DNA of 64,000 nucleotides from Acidobacteriota bacterium (GTDB taxonomy: Bacteria > Acidobacteriota > Terriglobia > Terriglobales > Acidobacteriaceae): positions 124,001 to 188,000 of the forward strand of contig JAJZBZ010000001.1 in assembly GCA_021846275.1 (NCBI GenBank), written 5' to 3'. Below, piece after piece: positions 8,662 through 18,031 of this stretch (positions are counted from its first letter, which is position 1; every line of letters begins with the position of its first letter). A program made the translations under genes and the position numbers. The notes beneath the pieces were generated by a model that was given only the letters and a program-made list of their open reading frames with translations, made no database searches and had not been told where the DNA came from.

Positions 8662-11550
8662 ATGGAGACCAACCTTTATAACCGGCTCCTGGCGACGGTG
8701 CTAGCTCTATCCACCGTTGCGCTGGTCATTCTTGCCATCTTCAATTTCATGCAGGAGTCAGTCTACCAGCAGCCGGACGACGGCGTGACCTGGACCGAGG
8801 TTGCCGCGATTGAAGGTGGCCGCGCGCTGAACGGATTGATCGCCGAACACGTCCGCACGGGCGGACCGGGCGCGCTGGCCGGCATCGAGCCGGGTGACCT
8901 GTTGATCGCGGTCAACGGCCATCCGGTGGAGATTGCCGCCGACTTCAACCGCGAGCTGAAGCATACGGACGTTTACGGCAAGGCGAACTACACGATCATC
9001 CGGCAGGGGATCGCGCTGGACGCGCCCGTGGTGGTGATTCCGATTCCGGCGGATACAAGCCTGCGCCAGCTTGCGCGCGTGATTGGACTGATCTATCTGG
9101 CCATTGGACTGTACGTGCTGTTTCGCCGCTGGACGGCCCCTCGGGCAACCCATTTTTATATCTTCTGCCTGACATCGTTCGCGCTGAATGCCTTTCACTA
9201 CACGGGACAACTGGATGCGCTTGACTGGACGATATACTGGGGCAACATTGTTGCCGGAGCCTTGCAACCGGCGCTGTTCCTCCACTTTGCGCTGGTCTTC
9301 CCGGAGGAACGACTGCGTCGGCGCGGGCGCGGCTGGCTGATTCCGTTTCTCTACGCTCCTGCGGCGGCCGTGGTCGGTTTGCAGGTCTTCGCACTGCTCT
9401 TCTGGCAGGCGACCTTTGCGCTGCGGCTGCGGCTGGACCAGATTTCTACCGGCTATGTTGCTGCTTCATTTGCGCTTTCCGCAGTGCTGTTCCTGCGCAG
9501 CTATCGGCATGCGAATACGCCGCTGCTGCGCCAGCAGTTGAAGTGGCTGACGCGGGGAACGCTGCTGGCCGTGCTGCCATTCACCGCTCTCTATGCCATT
9601 CCCTTCCTGCTCGGCGTGCCGGTCAACGGAGTCCTGCAACGGATTGCGGAGCTATCGCTGGTCTTTCTGCCGCTTACATTCGCATGGGCCATCGTTCGCT
9701 ATCGGCTGATGGATACGGACCTGATCTTCAAGCGCGGCGTTGCGTATACGCTGGCGACGGGCACGCTGGTGGCGGTTTACTTCGGCATTGTCGCGCTGAT
9801 CTCCGAGCGGGTGCATAACTATCTGCCCGAGGCGGTGCGGGAGTGGGGGCTGGTCTTCACGATCCTGCTGACGGCGCAGCTGTTCGATCCGCTGAAGCGG
9901 CGATTCCAGACCTGGGTCGATCAGGTCTTTGACCGGCATCGCTATGATTATCGGCACGCGCTGGTCGAGTTTGGACGCGGGCTGAGTTCGGAGACCGATC
10001 TGGACGCGCTGCTGCGCTCGATCGTCGAGCGGCTGCCGCGGGCGCTGCTGGTGGCGCGCGTGGCGGTCTTTCTGGCTGAGCCTGTGGGTGGTTTCCGGCT
10101 GACGCGCGGTCACGGCATGGAGCCGGGGATGGAAAATGCGGCGCTTGATCTGGGTTTTCTGGATTTTGAGGGCGATGCGCACTGGCCGGACGAGCGGCGC
10201 ACGCATATCTTTTTTGAAAATACGCAGCAGACGCTGCATCTGCCGCTGAGCCAGCAGACGACGGTGGCGCGGCTGGATTTGAACTACTATCTGCCGTGCC
10301 GCGTGTCGGATGGAGCCAGTTCGCGAACGATTGCCGTGATCGGGCTGGGGCGCACGATTGGCGGCGATTTTCTGTCGAGCGAGGATGTGGAGCTGCTGGA
10401 ATCGCTGGCCAGCTACATCGGGATTGCGCTCCAGAACGCCAGCCTGTACGCGCGGCTGGAGAAGCAGATCGGCGAGTTCGAGCGGCTGAAGGAATTTAAC
10501 GAGAACATCGTCGAGTCAACGAACGTGGGCATTCTGGCGGTCGATCTGGAGGATCGGATCGAAAGCTGGAATGCGCAGATGGAGGCGATGTACGCACTGA
10601 GTCGCAGCGAGGCGATCGGGCAGCCGCTGGCGTCGGTGTTTCCGGCTGAGTTCATGGAGTCGTTTGACAGTTTCCGCGATGAGGCCGGCGTACACCACCT
10701 GTTGAAGTTCCGCCTGACCAGCCGGGCGGGCGAAACCCGCACGGCGAATATCGCCATTGCGCCGCTGATGAGCCGGGAGTTTGTCGTACTGGGACGGATC
10801 ATCCTGGTGGACGACATTACGGAGCGCGTGGCGCTGGAAAATCAGCTTACGCAGGCGGACAAGCTCAGCTCCATCGGACTGCTGGCGGCCGGCGTGGCGC
10901 ACGAGATCAATACGCCGCTGGCGGTGATCAGTTCTTATACGCAGATGCTGACCAAACAGGTGAAGGACGATGCGCGGCTGGCCCCGCTGCTGGAGCGGAT
11001 TACGCAGCAGACCTTTCGCGCGTCGGAGATTGCAAGCGGCCTGCTGAATTTTTCGCGCACGAGCACGACGGAGTTTCGCGAGACGGACCTGAATCAGGTG
11101 ATTCGCGACACGGTGGCGCTCATCGAGCATCCGATGAAGACGGCGCGGATTGAGCTGGACCTTGATCTGGCGGCTGACCTGCCGTTGATTCAGGGAAATC
11201 CGGGCAAGCTGCAACAGGTCTTCCTGAACCTGCTGCTGAATGCTCGCGACGCGATGCCGCAGGGCGGACGGCTGAGCGTGGCGACGGCTGCGAACGGGCA
11301 TGTGGAGGCGCGCGTGACCGACTCCGGCCTGGGCATTGCTCCGGAGAATATGAAGCGGATTTACGATCCATTCTTTACGACGAAGTCGGCACCGAAGCCG
11401 GGCGAGCGCCGCGGCACGGGTCTCGGCCTCGCCGTCACTTACGGCATCATCCAGGAGCACTCCGGCAAGATCGCCGTGGAGAGCACGGTTGGCGTCGGCA
11501 CGACGTTTTGTCTTGAGTTCCCGTTTATAAGGAAGCCCGTACATGCCTGA
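8662..11550 (+). CDS. PDZ-membrane-GAF-PAS sensor histidine kinase
   Basis: 962-aa NtrB-like kinase. Order: an N-terminal transmembrane helix (about 8-30), a PDZ-like domain (about 45-120, with GPGALAGIEPGDLLIAVNG), a multi-helix membrane domain (about 137-405), a GAF domain (about 440-595), a PAS domain (about 612-725), HisKA with His747 in AAGVAHEINTP, and HATPase with QVFLNLLLNARDAM, DSGLGIAP, DPFFTTK and GTGLGLAV. The PDZ followed by a polytopic sensor resembles eukaryote-like signalling architectures of acidobacteria and myxobacteria. It overlaps the response-regulator start by 8 nt, so the two are a coupled pair. The signal is unknown. Confidence 0.92.
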   Translation: METNLYNRLLATVLALSTVALVILAIFNFMQESVYQQPDDGVTWTEVAAIEGGRALNGLIAEHVRTGGPGALAGIEPGDLLIAVNGHPVEIAADFNRELKHTDVYGKANYTIIRQGIALDAPVVVIPIPADTSLRQLARVIGLIYLAIGLYVLFRRWTAPRATHFYIFCLTSFALNAFHYTGQLDALDWTIYWGNIVAGALQPALFLHFALVFPEERLRRRGRGWLIPFLYAPAAAVVGLQVFALLFWQATFALRLRLDQISTGYVAASFALSAVLFLRSYRHANTPLLRQQLKWLTRGTLLAVLPFTALYAIPFLLGVPVNGVLQRIAELSLVFLPLTFAWAIVRYRLMDTDLIFKRGVAYTLATGTLVAVYFGIVALISERVHNYLPEAVREWGLVFTILLTAQLFDPLKRRFQTWVDQVFDRHRYDYRHALVEFGRGLSSETDLDALLRSIVERLPRALLVARVAVFLAEPVGGFRLTRGHGMEPGMENAALDLGFLDFEGDAHWPDERRTHIFFENTQQTLHLPLSQQTTVARLDLNYYLPCRVSDGASSRTIAVIGLGRTIGGDFLSSEDVELLESLASYIGIALQNASLYARLEKQIGEFERLKEFNENIVESTNVGILAVDLEDRIESWNAQMEAMYALSRSEAIGQPLASVFPAEFMESFDSFRDEAGVHHLLKFRLTSRAGETRTANIAIAPLMSREFVVLGRIILVDDITERVALENQLTQADKLSSIGLLAAGVAHEINTPLAVISSYTQMLTKQVKDDARLAPLLERITQQTFRASEIASGLLNFSRTSTTEFRETDLNQVIRDTVALIEHPMKTARIELDLDLAADLPLIQGNPGKLQQVFLNLLLNARDAMPQGGRLSVATAANGHVEARVTDSGLGIAPENMKRIYDPFFTTKSAPKPGERRGTGLGLAVTYGIIQEHSGKIAVESTVGVGTTFCLEFPFIRKPVHA

Positions 11551-12979
11551 AGTTATGCCCGCACTTCGTATCTCTCAACCCTCGGCGCAGGCGGAAAACG
11601 ACGCCCGCATACTGGTCATTGACGACGAGTCGGCGATCCGCGAATCGCTGGAGGTTCTGCTTTCACTGGAAGGCTACACGGTGGAGATGGCCGCCGATGG
11701 CGAGATCGGGCTGCAACGGCTGGAGCAGAATCTCTACGATCTGGTGCTGCTGGACCTGGCGCTGCCGGGGCAATCGGGCATGGAACTGCTGCCGCAGATT
11801 CACGAGCGGTATCCGGAGCTTCCGGTGATCATGATTACCGCTTACGGCACGGTGGACAACGTGGTGGACGCGATCCGCGCGGGCGCGGAGAACTTCATCC
11901 AGAAGCCGTGGGACAACGAGAAGCTGCTGGCCGATATTCGCTCGGCGCTGGCGCGGCACCGGGCCGAGGCCGAGAACGTGCAACTGAAGCGCGCGCTGCG
12001 GCAGCGCTATAACTTCGCCAACATTGTGGGCAAGAGCGAAGTGATGCTGCGGATCTTCGACCTGGTGGCGCAGGTGGCTCCGAGCCGCTCGACCGTGCTG
12101 ATTCTGGGCGAGAGCGGAACGGGCAAGGAGCTGATCGCCAAGGCGCTGCATGCCGGATCGCCGCGCAAAGACAAACCTTTCGTTCCGGTCAACACCGGCT
12201 CCATGTCTTCGGAGCTTCTGGAGTCGACGCTCTTTGGCCATGTGAAAGGCTCGTTCACTTCCGCAGTGGCCAACAAGAAAGGCTTGTTTGAGATTGCGCA
12301 CGGCGGAACGCTGTTTCTGGACGAGATCGGGAACATGGGCATGGATACGCAGGCGAAGATTCTGCGCGTGCTGCAGGACCGGCGATTCATGCAGGTGGGC
12401 GGAACGCACGAGATTCAGGTGGATGTGCGCATCGTGGCCGCGACGAACGTGGACCTGCGGCTGGCGGTGCGCGAAGGCCGCTTCCGCGAAGACCTGTTCT
12501 ATCGGCTGAACGTGATCTCGATTGACCTGCCGCCGCTGCGCAGCCGACGCGAAGACATTCCGCTGCTCGTCAACCGTTTTCTCGATCAGTATGCGCGGGA
12601 GAACGGACTGGAAGTGCGGAAGATCACGCAGGACGCGATGCGCGCGCTGGTGGATTATGACTGGCCGGGCAATGTGCGCGAGCTGGAGAACGTGGTCGAG
12701 CGGTGCGTGGTGCTGTCGACGAATGCGCTGATTGACTCCGGGCTGCTGCCGCCGCAGATCAGCGGACGCTCGCTGCAGGCGGCGCTGATCGAGGACAATC
12801 CGCACGCTTCGCTGTTCGACATCATGGAGGTGATCGAGCGGCGCATCATTCTGGAGAAGCTGGAACGCTGCAACTGGAACCAGACGGAAGCAGCGGAGCA
12901 GTTTCGGATTCCACTTTCGACATTGAACCAGAAGATCAAACGACTGAACATCGAGATTCGGAAAAAAGGCCGCGAGTAA
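11543..12979 (+). CDS. NtrC-family sigma-54-dependent response regulator
   Basis: 478 aa. The receiver domain has acidic DDE and phospho-acceptor Asp71 (LVLLDLALPG), with Thr/Lys switch residues in MITAYG and IQKPW. The AAA+ domain (about 160-390) has Walker A GESGTGKE, Walker B GGTLFLDEIG and arginine finger region FREDLFYRLNV. The sigma-54 contact loop is GSFTSA (236-241) rather than GAFTGA. A C-terminal Fis-type HTH reads NWNQTEAAEQFRIPLSTLNQKI. An AAGGAAG precedes the ATG at 11543. It presumably binds the palindrome upstream of the operon, but this is untested. Confidence 0.93.
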   Translation: MPEVMPALRISQPSAQAENDARILVIDDESAIRESLEVLLSLEGYTVEMAADGEIGLQRLEQNLYDLVLLDLALPGQSGMELLPQIHERYPELPVIMITAYGTVDNVVDAIRAGAENFIQKPWDNEKLLADIRSALARHRAEAENVQLKRALRQRYNFANIVGKSEVMLRIFDLVAQVAPSRSTVLILGESGTGKELIAKALHAGSPRKDKPFVPVNTGSMSSELLESTLFGHVKGSFTSAVANKKGLFEIAHGGTLFLDEIGNMGMDTQAKILRVLQDRRFMQVGGTHEIQVDVRIVAATNVDLRLAVREGRFREDLFYRLNVISIDLPPLRSRREDIPLLVNRFLDQYARENGLEVRKITQDAMRALVDYDWPGNVRELENVVERCVVLSTNALIDSGLLPPQISGRSLQAALIEDNPHASLFDIMEVIERRIILEKLERCNWNQTEAAEQFRIPLSTLNQKIKRLNIEIRKKGRE

Positions 12980-13004
12980 AGCCTCCGGAGCCGAAATTCC
13001 AGCC

Positions 13005-13044
13005 AAAACGGAGCTTTTTCCGTTTTGCGCGCGAAGCTGCGCGC
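13005..13044 (+). terminator. Tandem hairpins after the two-component operon
   Basis: AAAACGGA (13005-13012) pairs with TCCGTTTT (13019-13026) around a T-rich loop, immediately followed by a GCGCGC/GCGCGC hairpin (13027-13044). The first stem ends in TTTT, so transcription of the kinase/regulator mRNA probably ends here, 25-65 bases after the stop. Confidence 0.6.
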
Positions 13045-13138
13045 GTGGATATGTTTTCCCAAAATCCGAATTAATTCATTTTTATCAACGGTTTGGATCA
13101 ATTTTAGCGCGGTTACTGGTTTGCTATTAACCCGGTTA

Positions 13139-13213
13139 CCCCCCTAGGGGGGGTGGTATTTATTTTCTTGCCAACGAAAATTGAGCGAAAGGATTACTGG
13201 TTGGTAATCCTTT
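13139..13213. repeat. Stacked palindromes of unknown role
   Basis: A 14-bp palindrome CCCCCC-TA-GGGGGG (13139-13152) is followed by a second inverted repeat, AAAGGATTAC-TGGTTG-GTAATCCTTT (13188-13213). TTACTGGTT occurs in the second and also about 70 bp upstream. No T-run follows either, so they are not obvious terminators. Confidence 0.6.
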
Positions 13214-13334
13214 GCGCCTGCCCTGACGACTGCGCCGGAGCGCAGGCCGGGGATGGAATTGCAGTATGGCACAGATGGGGATAATTGCATGCCAACTTTT
13301 ATGGGAAAAGTTTGCAGGGCAGGAGTGGTGCAGA

Positions 13335-13566
13335 AGTGGTCAGTCGTCAGGGGTCAGTCGTCAGGGGCGGAAGCTGTGATTCCACCCAAGCGGAAGCTCG
13401 GATGAGGCACCCGGCTTTTACTGACGGCTGCCGGCTGACAGCAGATTCCCTGCGGGAATGACAACAAAAAGCAAAGACAACGGCAAAGGCGGGTGCAACG
13501 GCCTTGCTGATCCCTGACGGCTGATCCCTGACGGCTGACCCCTGACGGCTGACCCCTGACGACTGT
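13335..13566. repeat. Composite repeat block (heptads, CCCAAGCGGA module, REP)
   Basis: Contains runs of the 7-mer CTGACGR on either strand (13335-13369 and 13500-13566), the module CACCCAAGCGGAAGC (from 13382) and one REP hairpin unit, AGCAGATTCCC-TGC-GGGAATGACAAC (13440-13466). The same three modules recur in several other intergenic regions of the window. The rest of 12980-13579 shows no gene. Confidence 0.8.
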
Positions 13567-13579
13567 TTTGCGACTGGGG

Positions 13580-13750
13580 TTAGTTGGTGGGGATCGGGGT
13601 GGTGCGGAGGGGGGTGGTCTGGGTGGCGGCGGCGTGGCGGCGCATGCAGAGGAAGCCGAGGCGGCAGAGCGCGTAGGCGGAGAGGACGCCGAGAGCGAGC
13701 GAGCCGAGGATGGCGCAGAGGAGCATGAGGAGGTTGATGGCGTTCTGCAT
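13580..13750 (-). CDS. Small single-pass membrane protein, hypothetical
   Basis: 56 aa: one hydrophobic helix (about residues 5-34, INLLMLLCAILGSLALGVLS), then CMRRH and a short Thr/Pro-rich tail. An AGGAG lies about 12 bases before the ATG. The open frame extends much further upstream only as antisense to uvrA, so the short start is preferred. It is divergent from uvrA, about 270 bp away. I do not recognise a family; its reality rests on the coherent membrane helix and the ribosome-binding site. Confidence 0.5.
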   Translation of the reverse strand: MQNAINLLMLLCAILGSLALGVLSAYALCRLGFLCMRRHAAATQTTPLRTTPIPTN

Positions 13751-14017
13751 GGCGCTGCTCGACTCCTGAACCTGCGGCTGGCCCGGGCGGAAATGGGGGG
13801 AGGGCCTGAGGCGCAGTTTTGATGACCGACAAAGGAATTGTCGCAGAGAACGGGAGGAAATTGGAGGGGGGTGGTGTTGGCAAATAGAATACCTGTGAGC
13901 GGCTTCCCGGAATGGATATGAGCGTGCGGCAGCGGGCTGCTGTGGGGAAGAAATCTGCGCCGAGGGGTGATGCGGCGCGAGGCGCAGTCGAGTGGGCAAC
14001 AGGACGAGAGGCGACGG

Positions 14018-16954
14018 ATGAGCATTACGCACATCACGGTGAGGGGTGCGCGGCAGCATAACCTGCGCGATGTGACGGTGCGGATTCCAAGGAATCGTCT
14101 GACGGTGGTGACGGGACTGTCGGGTTCGGGGAAGAGTTCGCTGGCGTTTGACACGATTTATGCCGAGGGGCAGAGGCGGTATGTGGAGACGCTGTCGGCG
14201 TATGCGCGGCAGTTTCTGGACCAGATTGAGCGTCCGGATGTGGACGCGATTGAGGGGCTGAGTCCGGCGATTTCGATTGAGCAGAAGACGACGAGCCGGA
14301 GTCCGCGATCGACGGTGGGGACGATTACGGAGGTCTACGATTATCTGCGGCTGCTGTATGCGTCGGTGGGCGTGCCGCATTGTCCGCAGTGCGGGAGGCC
14401 GATCGAGCGGCAGACGGCGGAGCAGATTGTGCAGCGCGTGCTGGGCGCGGGCAATGGGACAGACGCTGGCGGCGAGCGGGTGGTGGTGATGGCTCCGGTG
14501 GTGCGCGGACGGAAGGGCGAGTTTCGCGAGCTGCTGGAGGAGCTGGATCAGCAGGGGTTTCGGGCGCGGATTGACGGGGAGATGCGCGACCTGACGGAGA
14601 CGGTTCTGCTGGATCGGCGGAAGAATCACACGATTGAGGCGGTGGTGGACCGGATTGTGCTGAAGCCGGGCGCGGAGAAGCGGTTGGAGGCGGCAATCGG
14701 GCGCGCGTTGCAGATGGCGGCGGGACTGGTGATTGTGGCGACGGGCACGGGCGACCGGCGCGAGGAGCAGTTGTATTCGACCTCGATGGCGTGTCCGGAT
14801 TGCGGGCTGGACGTGCCGAAGCTGGAGCCGAGGAGCTTCAGCTTCAACTCGACGTATGGCGCGTGCGAGGAGTGTCATGGGCTGGGGTCGCTGTATGACT
14901 TCGATCCGGCGAAGGTGATTACGGACTGGTCCAAGCCGCTGCTGGATGGCGGGCTGGGACCGGGTTCGTCGTCGCAGTATCTGGTGAGGCTGATTCAACT
15001 GGCGGCGAAGCGGCATGGGATCGATGTGAAGCAGCCGTTTGAGCAGTTACCGAACAAGCAGCAGCATCTGCTGGTGTATGGGCCGCCGCGCGGGGAGAGT
15101 TCGGGGTTTCACGGGATTCTGGAGTATCTGCGCGAGAGCCTGGAGGACGTGAAGAGCGAAGGATATCGCGAGTACATGATGGGGTTCATGACGGCTTCGG
15201 TGTGCAAGGCCTGCAAGGGGCACAGGTTGAAGCCGGAGTCGCTGGCGGTGACGGTGGGCGGTCGGTCGATCGGGGAGTTTACGGCGCTGCCGCTGGAGCG
15301 CGCGGTGGAGGCGGCGCGCGGGCTGGAGTTTACGGCGCGCGAGGCGATGGTGGCGGAGCGGATTCGGCGCGAGGTGGTGGAGCGGCTGGAGTTTCTGGTG
15401 GGAGTGGGGCTGGGATACCTGACGCTGGAGCGGAGCGCGGCGACGCTGAGCGGCGGGGAGGGCCAGAGGATACGGCTGGCGACGCAGATCGGGTCGAGGC
15501 TGCGCGGAGTGTTGTATGTGCTGGACGAGCCGTCGATCGGGCTGCACCAGAGGGATAATCAGAGGCTGATTGAGGCGCTGGAGCGGCTGCGGGATCTGGG
15601 CAATACGGTGCTGGTGGTGGAGCACGATGAGGATACGATTCGCGCGGCGGATTACGTGCTGGACCTGGGACCGGGCGCGGGACGGCTGGGCGGCGCGGTG
15701 GTGGCGGAAGGGACGCCGACGGAGATTATGCGCGTGGCGGAGTCGCTGACGGGCGAGTATCTGAGCGGGCGCAGGAGCATTCTGCACCGGACGAAGCCGA
15801 GGCGGCTGACCGGGCGCTGGCTGACGGTGACGGGCGCGCGGGAGCACAATCTGCGCGAGGTGACGGCGCGGTTTCCGCTGGGCGTGATGACGGTGGTGAC
15901 GGGAGTGAGCGGCAGCGGGAAGAGTACGCTGGTGAATGACATTCTGTATCGGTCATTGGCGCAGACGGTGTATGGGTCGCGCGAGGAGCCGGGAAATCAC
16001 GACGGGATGGAGGGCGTGGAGCAGATTGACAAGGTGATCCGCATCGACCAGTCGCCGATTGGGCGGACGCCGCGGTCGAATCCAGCGACGTATACGCAGT
16101 TGTTTACGCCGCTGCGGGAGCTGTATGCGATGTTGCCGGAGTCGAGGGAGCGCGGGTACAAGGCGGGACGGTTCAGCTTCAACGTGACGGGTGGGCGGTG
16201 CGAGGCCTGCCAGGGCGATGGGCAGCGGCGGATCGAGATGAATTTTCTGCCGGATGTGTATGTGGAGTGCGAGGTGTGCGGCGGGAAACGCTATAACCAG
16301 GAGACGCTGGCGGTGCGGTTTCACGGGCTGTCGATTGCCGACGCGCTGGAGCTGACGATTGAGGACGCGCTGACGGAGCTGGGCGACGTGCCGCAGCTAA
16401 GGCAGAAGCTGCAGACGCTGGTGGATGTGGGACTGGGGTATGTGCATCTGGGGCAGAGCGCGACGACGCTCTCTGGCGGCGAGGCGCAGAGGATGAAGCT
16501 GGCGCGGGAGCTGTCCAAGCGGCAGACGGGCAGGACGCTGTATCTGCTGGACGAGCCGACGACGGGGCTGCACTTTGACGACGTGAGGAAGCTGCTGGAG
16601 GTGTTGCACCGGCTGACGGACATGGGGAATACGGTGGTGATTATCGAGCATAATCTGGACGTGATCCGGAATGCGGACTGGATTCTGGACATGGGACCGG
16701 AGGGCGGCGAAGGCGGCGGATGCGTGGTGGCGGAGGGTCGTCCGCTGCGCGTGGCGGAGTGCGCGGAGTCGCATACGGGGGAGTTTCTGCGGCGGTATTT
16801 TGCCGAGCATGGAGCGCCGGAGGATGTGACGGATGAGCCGTTGACGGCGGAGACGGAAAAGACGGCGGCGAAACCAGCGAAGGTCGAGAAAAGGGCAGCG
16901 GCAAAGACAGGGTCAAAGACTGCGGCGAAGGCAAGGGCGAAATCAAAGACATGA
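14018..16954 (+). CDS. uvrA: Excinuclease ABC subunit A
   Basis: DNA-damage recognition ATPase of nucleotide excision repair, 978 aa. Two ABC modules: Walker [10 protein letters not shown] and GVSGSGKST; signatures [16 protein letters not shown] and [16 protein letters not shown]; Walker [16 protein letters not shown] and [15 protein letters not shown]. Zinc motifs appear as [14 protein letters not shown] with CEECHGLGS, and CEACQGDG with [11 protein letters not shown] chose [10 protein letters not shown] because the family begins there; 17 upstream codons are open. A Lys/Ala-rich tail of about 30 residues ([17 protein letters not shown] onward) extends beyond the usual end. Overlaps the next gene as ATGA. 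Confidence 0.97.
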   Translation: MSITHITVRGARQHNLRDVTVRIPRNRLTVVTGLSGSGKSSLAFDTIYAEGQRRYVETLSAYARQFLDQIERPDVDAIEGLSPAISIEQKTTSRSPRSTVGTITEVYDYLRLLYASVGVPHCPQCGRPIERQTAEQIVQRVLGAGNGTDAGGERVVVMAPVVRGRKGEFRELLEELDQQGFRARIDGEMRDLTETVLLDRRKNHTIEAVVDRIVLKPGAEKRLEAAIGRALQMAAGLVIVATGTGDRREEQLYSTSMACPDCGLDVPKLEPRSFSFNSTYGACEECHGLGSLYDFDPAKVITDWSKPLLDGGLGPGSSSQYLVRLIQLAAKRHGIDVKQPFEQLPNKQQHLLVYGPPRGESSGFHGILEYLRESLEDVKSEGYREYMMGFMTASVCKACKGHRLKPESLAVTVGGRSIGEFTALPLERAVEAARGLEFTAREAMVAERIRREVVERLEFLVGVGLGYLTLERSAATLSGGEGQRIRLATQIGSRLRGVLYVLDEPSIGLHQRDNQRLIEALERLRDLGNTVLVVEHDEDTIRAADYVLDLGPGAGRLGGAVVAEGTPTEIMRVAESLTGEYLSGRRSILHRTKPRRLTGRWLTVTGAREHNLREVTARFPLGVMTVVTGVSGSGKSTLVNDILYRSLAQTVYGSREEPGNHDGMEGVEQIDKVIRIDQSPIGRTPRSNPATYTQLFTPLRELYAMLPESRERGYKAGRFSFNVTGGRCEACQGDGQRRIEMNFLPDVYVECEVCGGKRYNQETLAVRFHGLSIADALELTIEDALTELGDVPQLRQKLQTLVDVGLGYVHLGQSATTLSGGEAQRMKLARELSKRQTGRTLYLLDEPTTGLHFDDVRKLLEVLHRLTDMGNTVVIIEHNLDVIRNADWILDMGPEGGEGGGCVVAEGRPLRVAECAESHTGEFLRRYFAEHGAPEDVTDEPLTAETEKTAAKPAKVEKRAAAKTGSKTAAKARAKSKT

Positions 16955-17895
16955 GCATGAGCGACAACGACGAGTGGTCCTTGCCGGAAGAGCGGAGCGA
17001 GGCGGGCGAAGCGACGCAGGCTGACGGCGACGCGGCGCGAGTGGATGGCGAGGCGGCGTGGATGAGCGTTGTGGCTCCGCCGGTGCATCGCGTGCCGAAT
17101 GCGGCGGATGCGATGGTGTTTCTGTTGCTGCTGGGGATGGGCCTGGTGGCGATGGTGGCGGTGATTGGGGTGGGGTTGAAGCTGCACTGGTTCGGGTGGC
17201 GGGATCCGGCGAAGCTGCTGACGGATACGCGCGTGGCGCTGGGGTCGCAGTTGGGGATTTATGTGGTGGCGCTGGTGGCGGCGGTGCCGATTTACAGAAC
17301 GATGTGGGGTCGCGGGCTGATGGAGGGTTTGCAGTGGCGGCCACGGGTGGCGATGCGGCTGGCGAAGCGGCTGGTGCTGGTGGCCGTGGGGTGCGATGTG
17401 ATGGCGGCGGTGGGCAATGCGCTGCTTCCCTTCCCGCAGCATGCGCCGATTGACAGGATGTTTACGACGGCGGGCGACGCCTGGATGCTGTTTGCGTTTG
17501 GCGTGACGGCGGCTCCGTTTTTCGAGGAGATGATCTTTCGCGGGTTTCTGGTGCCGACGCTGGCGACGGCGTGGGAGTGGGCGCGGGAGCGGGTGACGGG
17601 TCAGGAGTCGCGCGGAGTGGATGCGGAGGGGTTTCCGGTGTGGGGCACGGGCGCGATGATCTTTGCGGCGCTGGGTGCGAGCGTGCCGTTTGCGCTGATG
17701 CACGGGGCGCAGGTGAGCCATGCGTGGGGGCCGCTGAGTTTGCTCTATGGGGTGAGCCTCGTTCTCTGTGCCGTCCGGCTGAGGACGCGCTCGCTGGCGG
17801 CGAGCATGGTGGTGCATGCGAGCTACAACTTCCTGCTGTTTGCGGCGATGTTCGTGCAGTCGGGTGGGTTCCGGCATCTGGAACGGTTGCAGTGA
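16951..17895 (+). CDS. CPBP-family intramembrane glutamic endopeptidase
   Basis: 314-aa integral membrane protein of the CAAX-protease/bacteriocin-processing (Rce1-like) family. After an acidic, probably cytosolic N-terminus of about 45 residues come several helices. Motif 1 is [10 protein letters not shown] (EExxxR), motif 2 [12 protein letters not shown] and motif 3 HASYNFLLF, which together form the active site of this family. Its start overlaps the uvrA stop by 4 nt, so it is co-translated with uvrA although the functions look unrelated. Substrate unknown. Confidence 0.9.
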   Translation: MSMSDNDEWSLPEERSEAGEATQADGDAARVDGEAAWMSVVAPPVHRVPNAADAMVFLLLLGMGLVAMVAVIGVGLKLHWFGWRDPAKLLTDTRVALGSQLGIYVVALVAAVPIYRTMWGRGLMEGLQWRPRVAMRLAKRLVLVAVGCDVMAAVGNALLPFPQHAPIDRMFTTAGDAWMLFAFGVTAAPFFEEMIFRGFLVPTLATAWEWARERVTGQESRGVDAEGFPVWGTGAMIFAALGASVPFALMHGAQVSHAWGPLSLLYGVSLVLCAVRLRTRSLAASMVVHASYNFLLFAAMFVQSGGFRHLERLQ

Positions 17896-17904
17896 CGACG
17901 CGGC

Positions 17905-18004
17905 GGACAGAAGCAGATTCCCTTCGGGAATGACAACCAGAAGGGCAACAGCAAAAACAAGTGCAACGGCAAGGGCAAAAAGCAAAGGCAGCTGCAAAAG
18001 TAAC
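17905..18004. repeat. REP unit plus GGCAAA-type hexamer run
   Basis: One REP hairpin unit (AGCAGATTCCC-TTC-GGGAATGACAAC, from about 17911) followed by about 65 bp of degenerate GGCAAM hexamers. It separates the CPBP protease from the permease on the same strand. Confidence 0.8.
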
Positions 18005-18031
18005 AGCGCGTGCGTGGTAGGCTCAGACGAA

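Noticed and set aside
13580-15016. 478-codon minus-strand frame opposite uvrA
   Set aside because: Antisense shadow of uvrA; only the last 56 codons form a coherent membrane protein with a ribosome-binding site.
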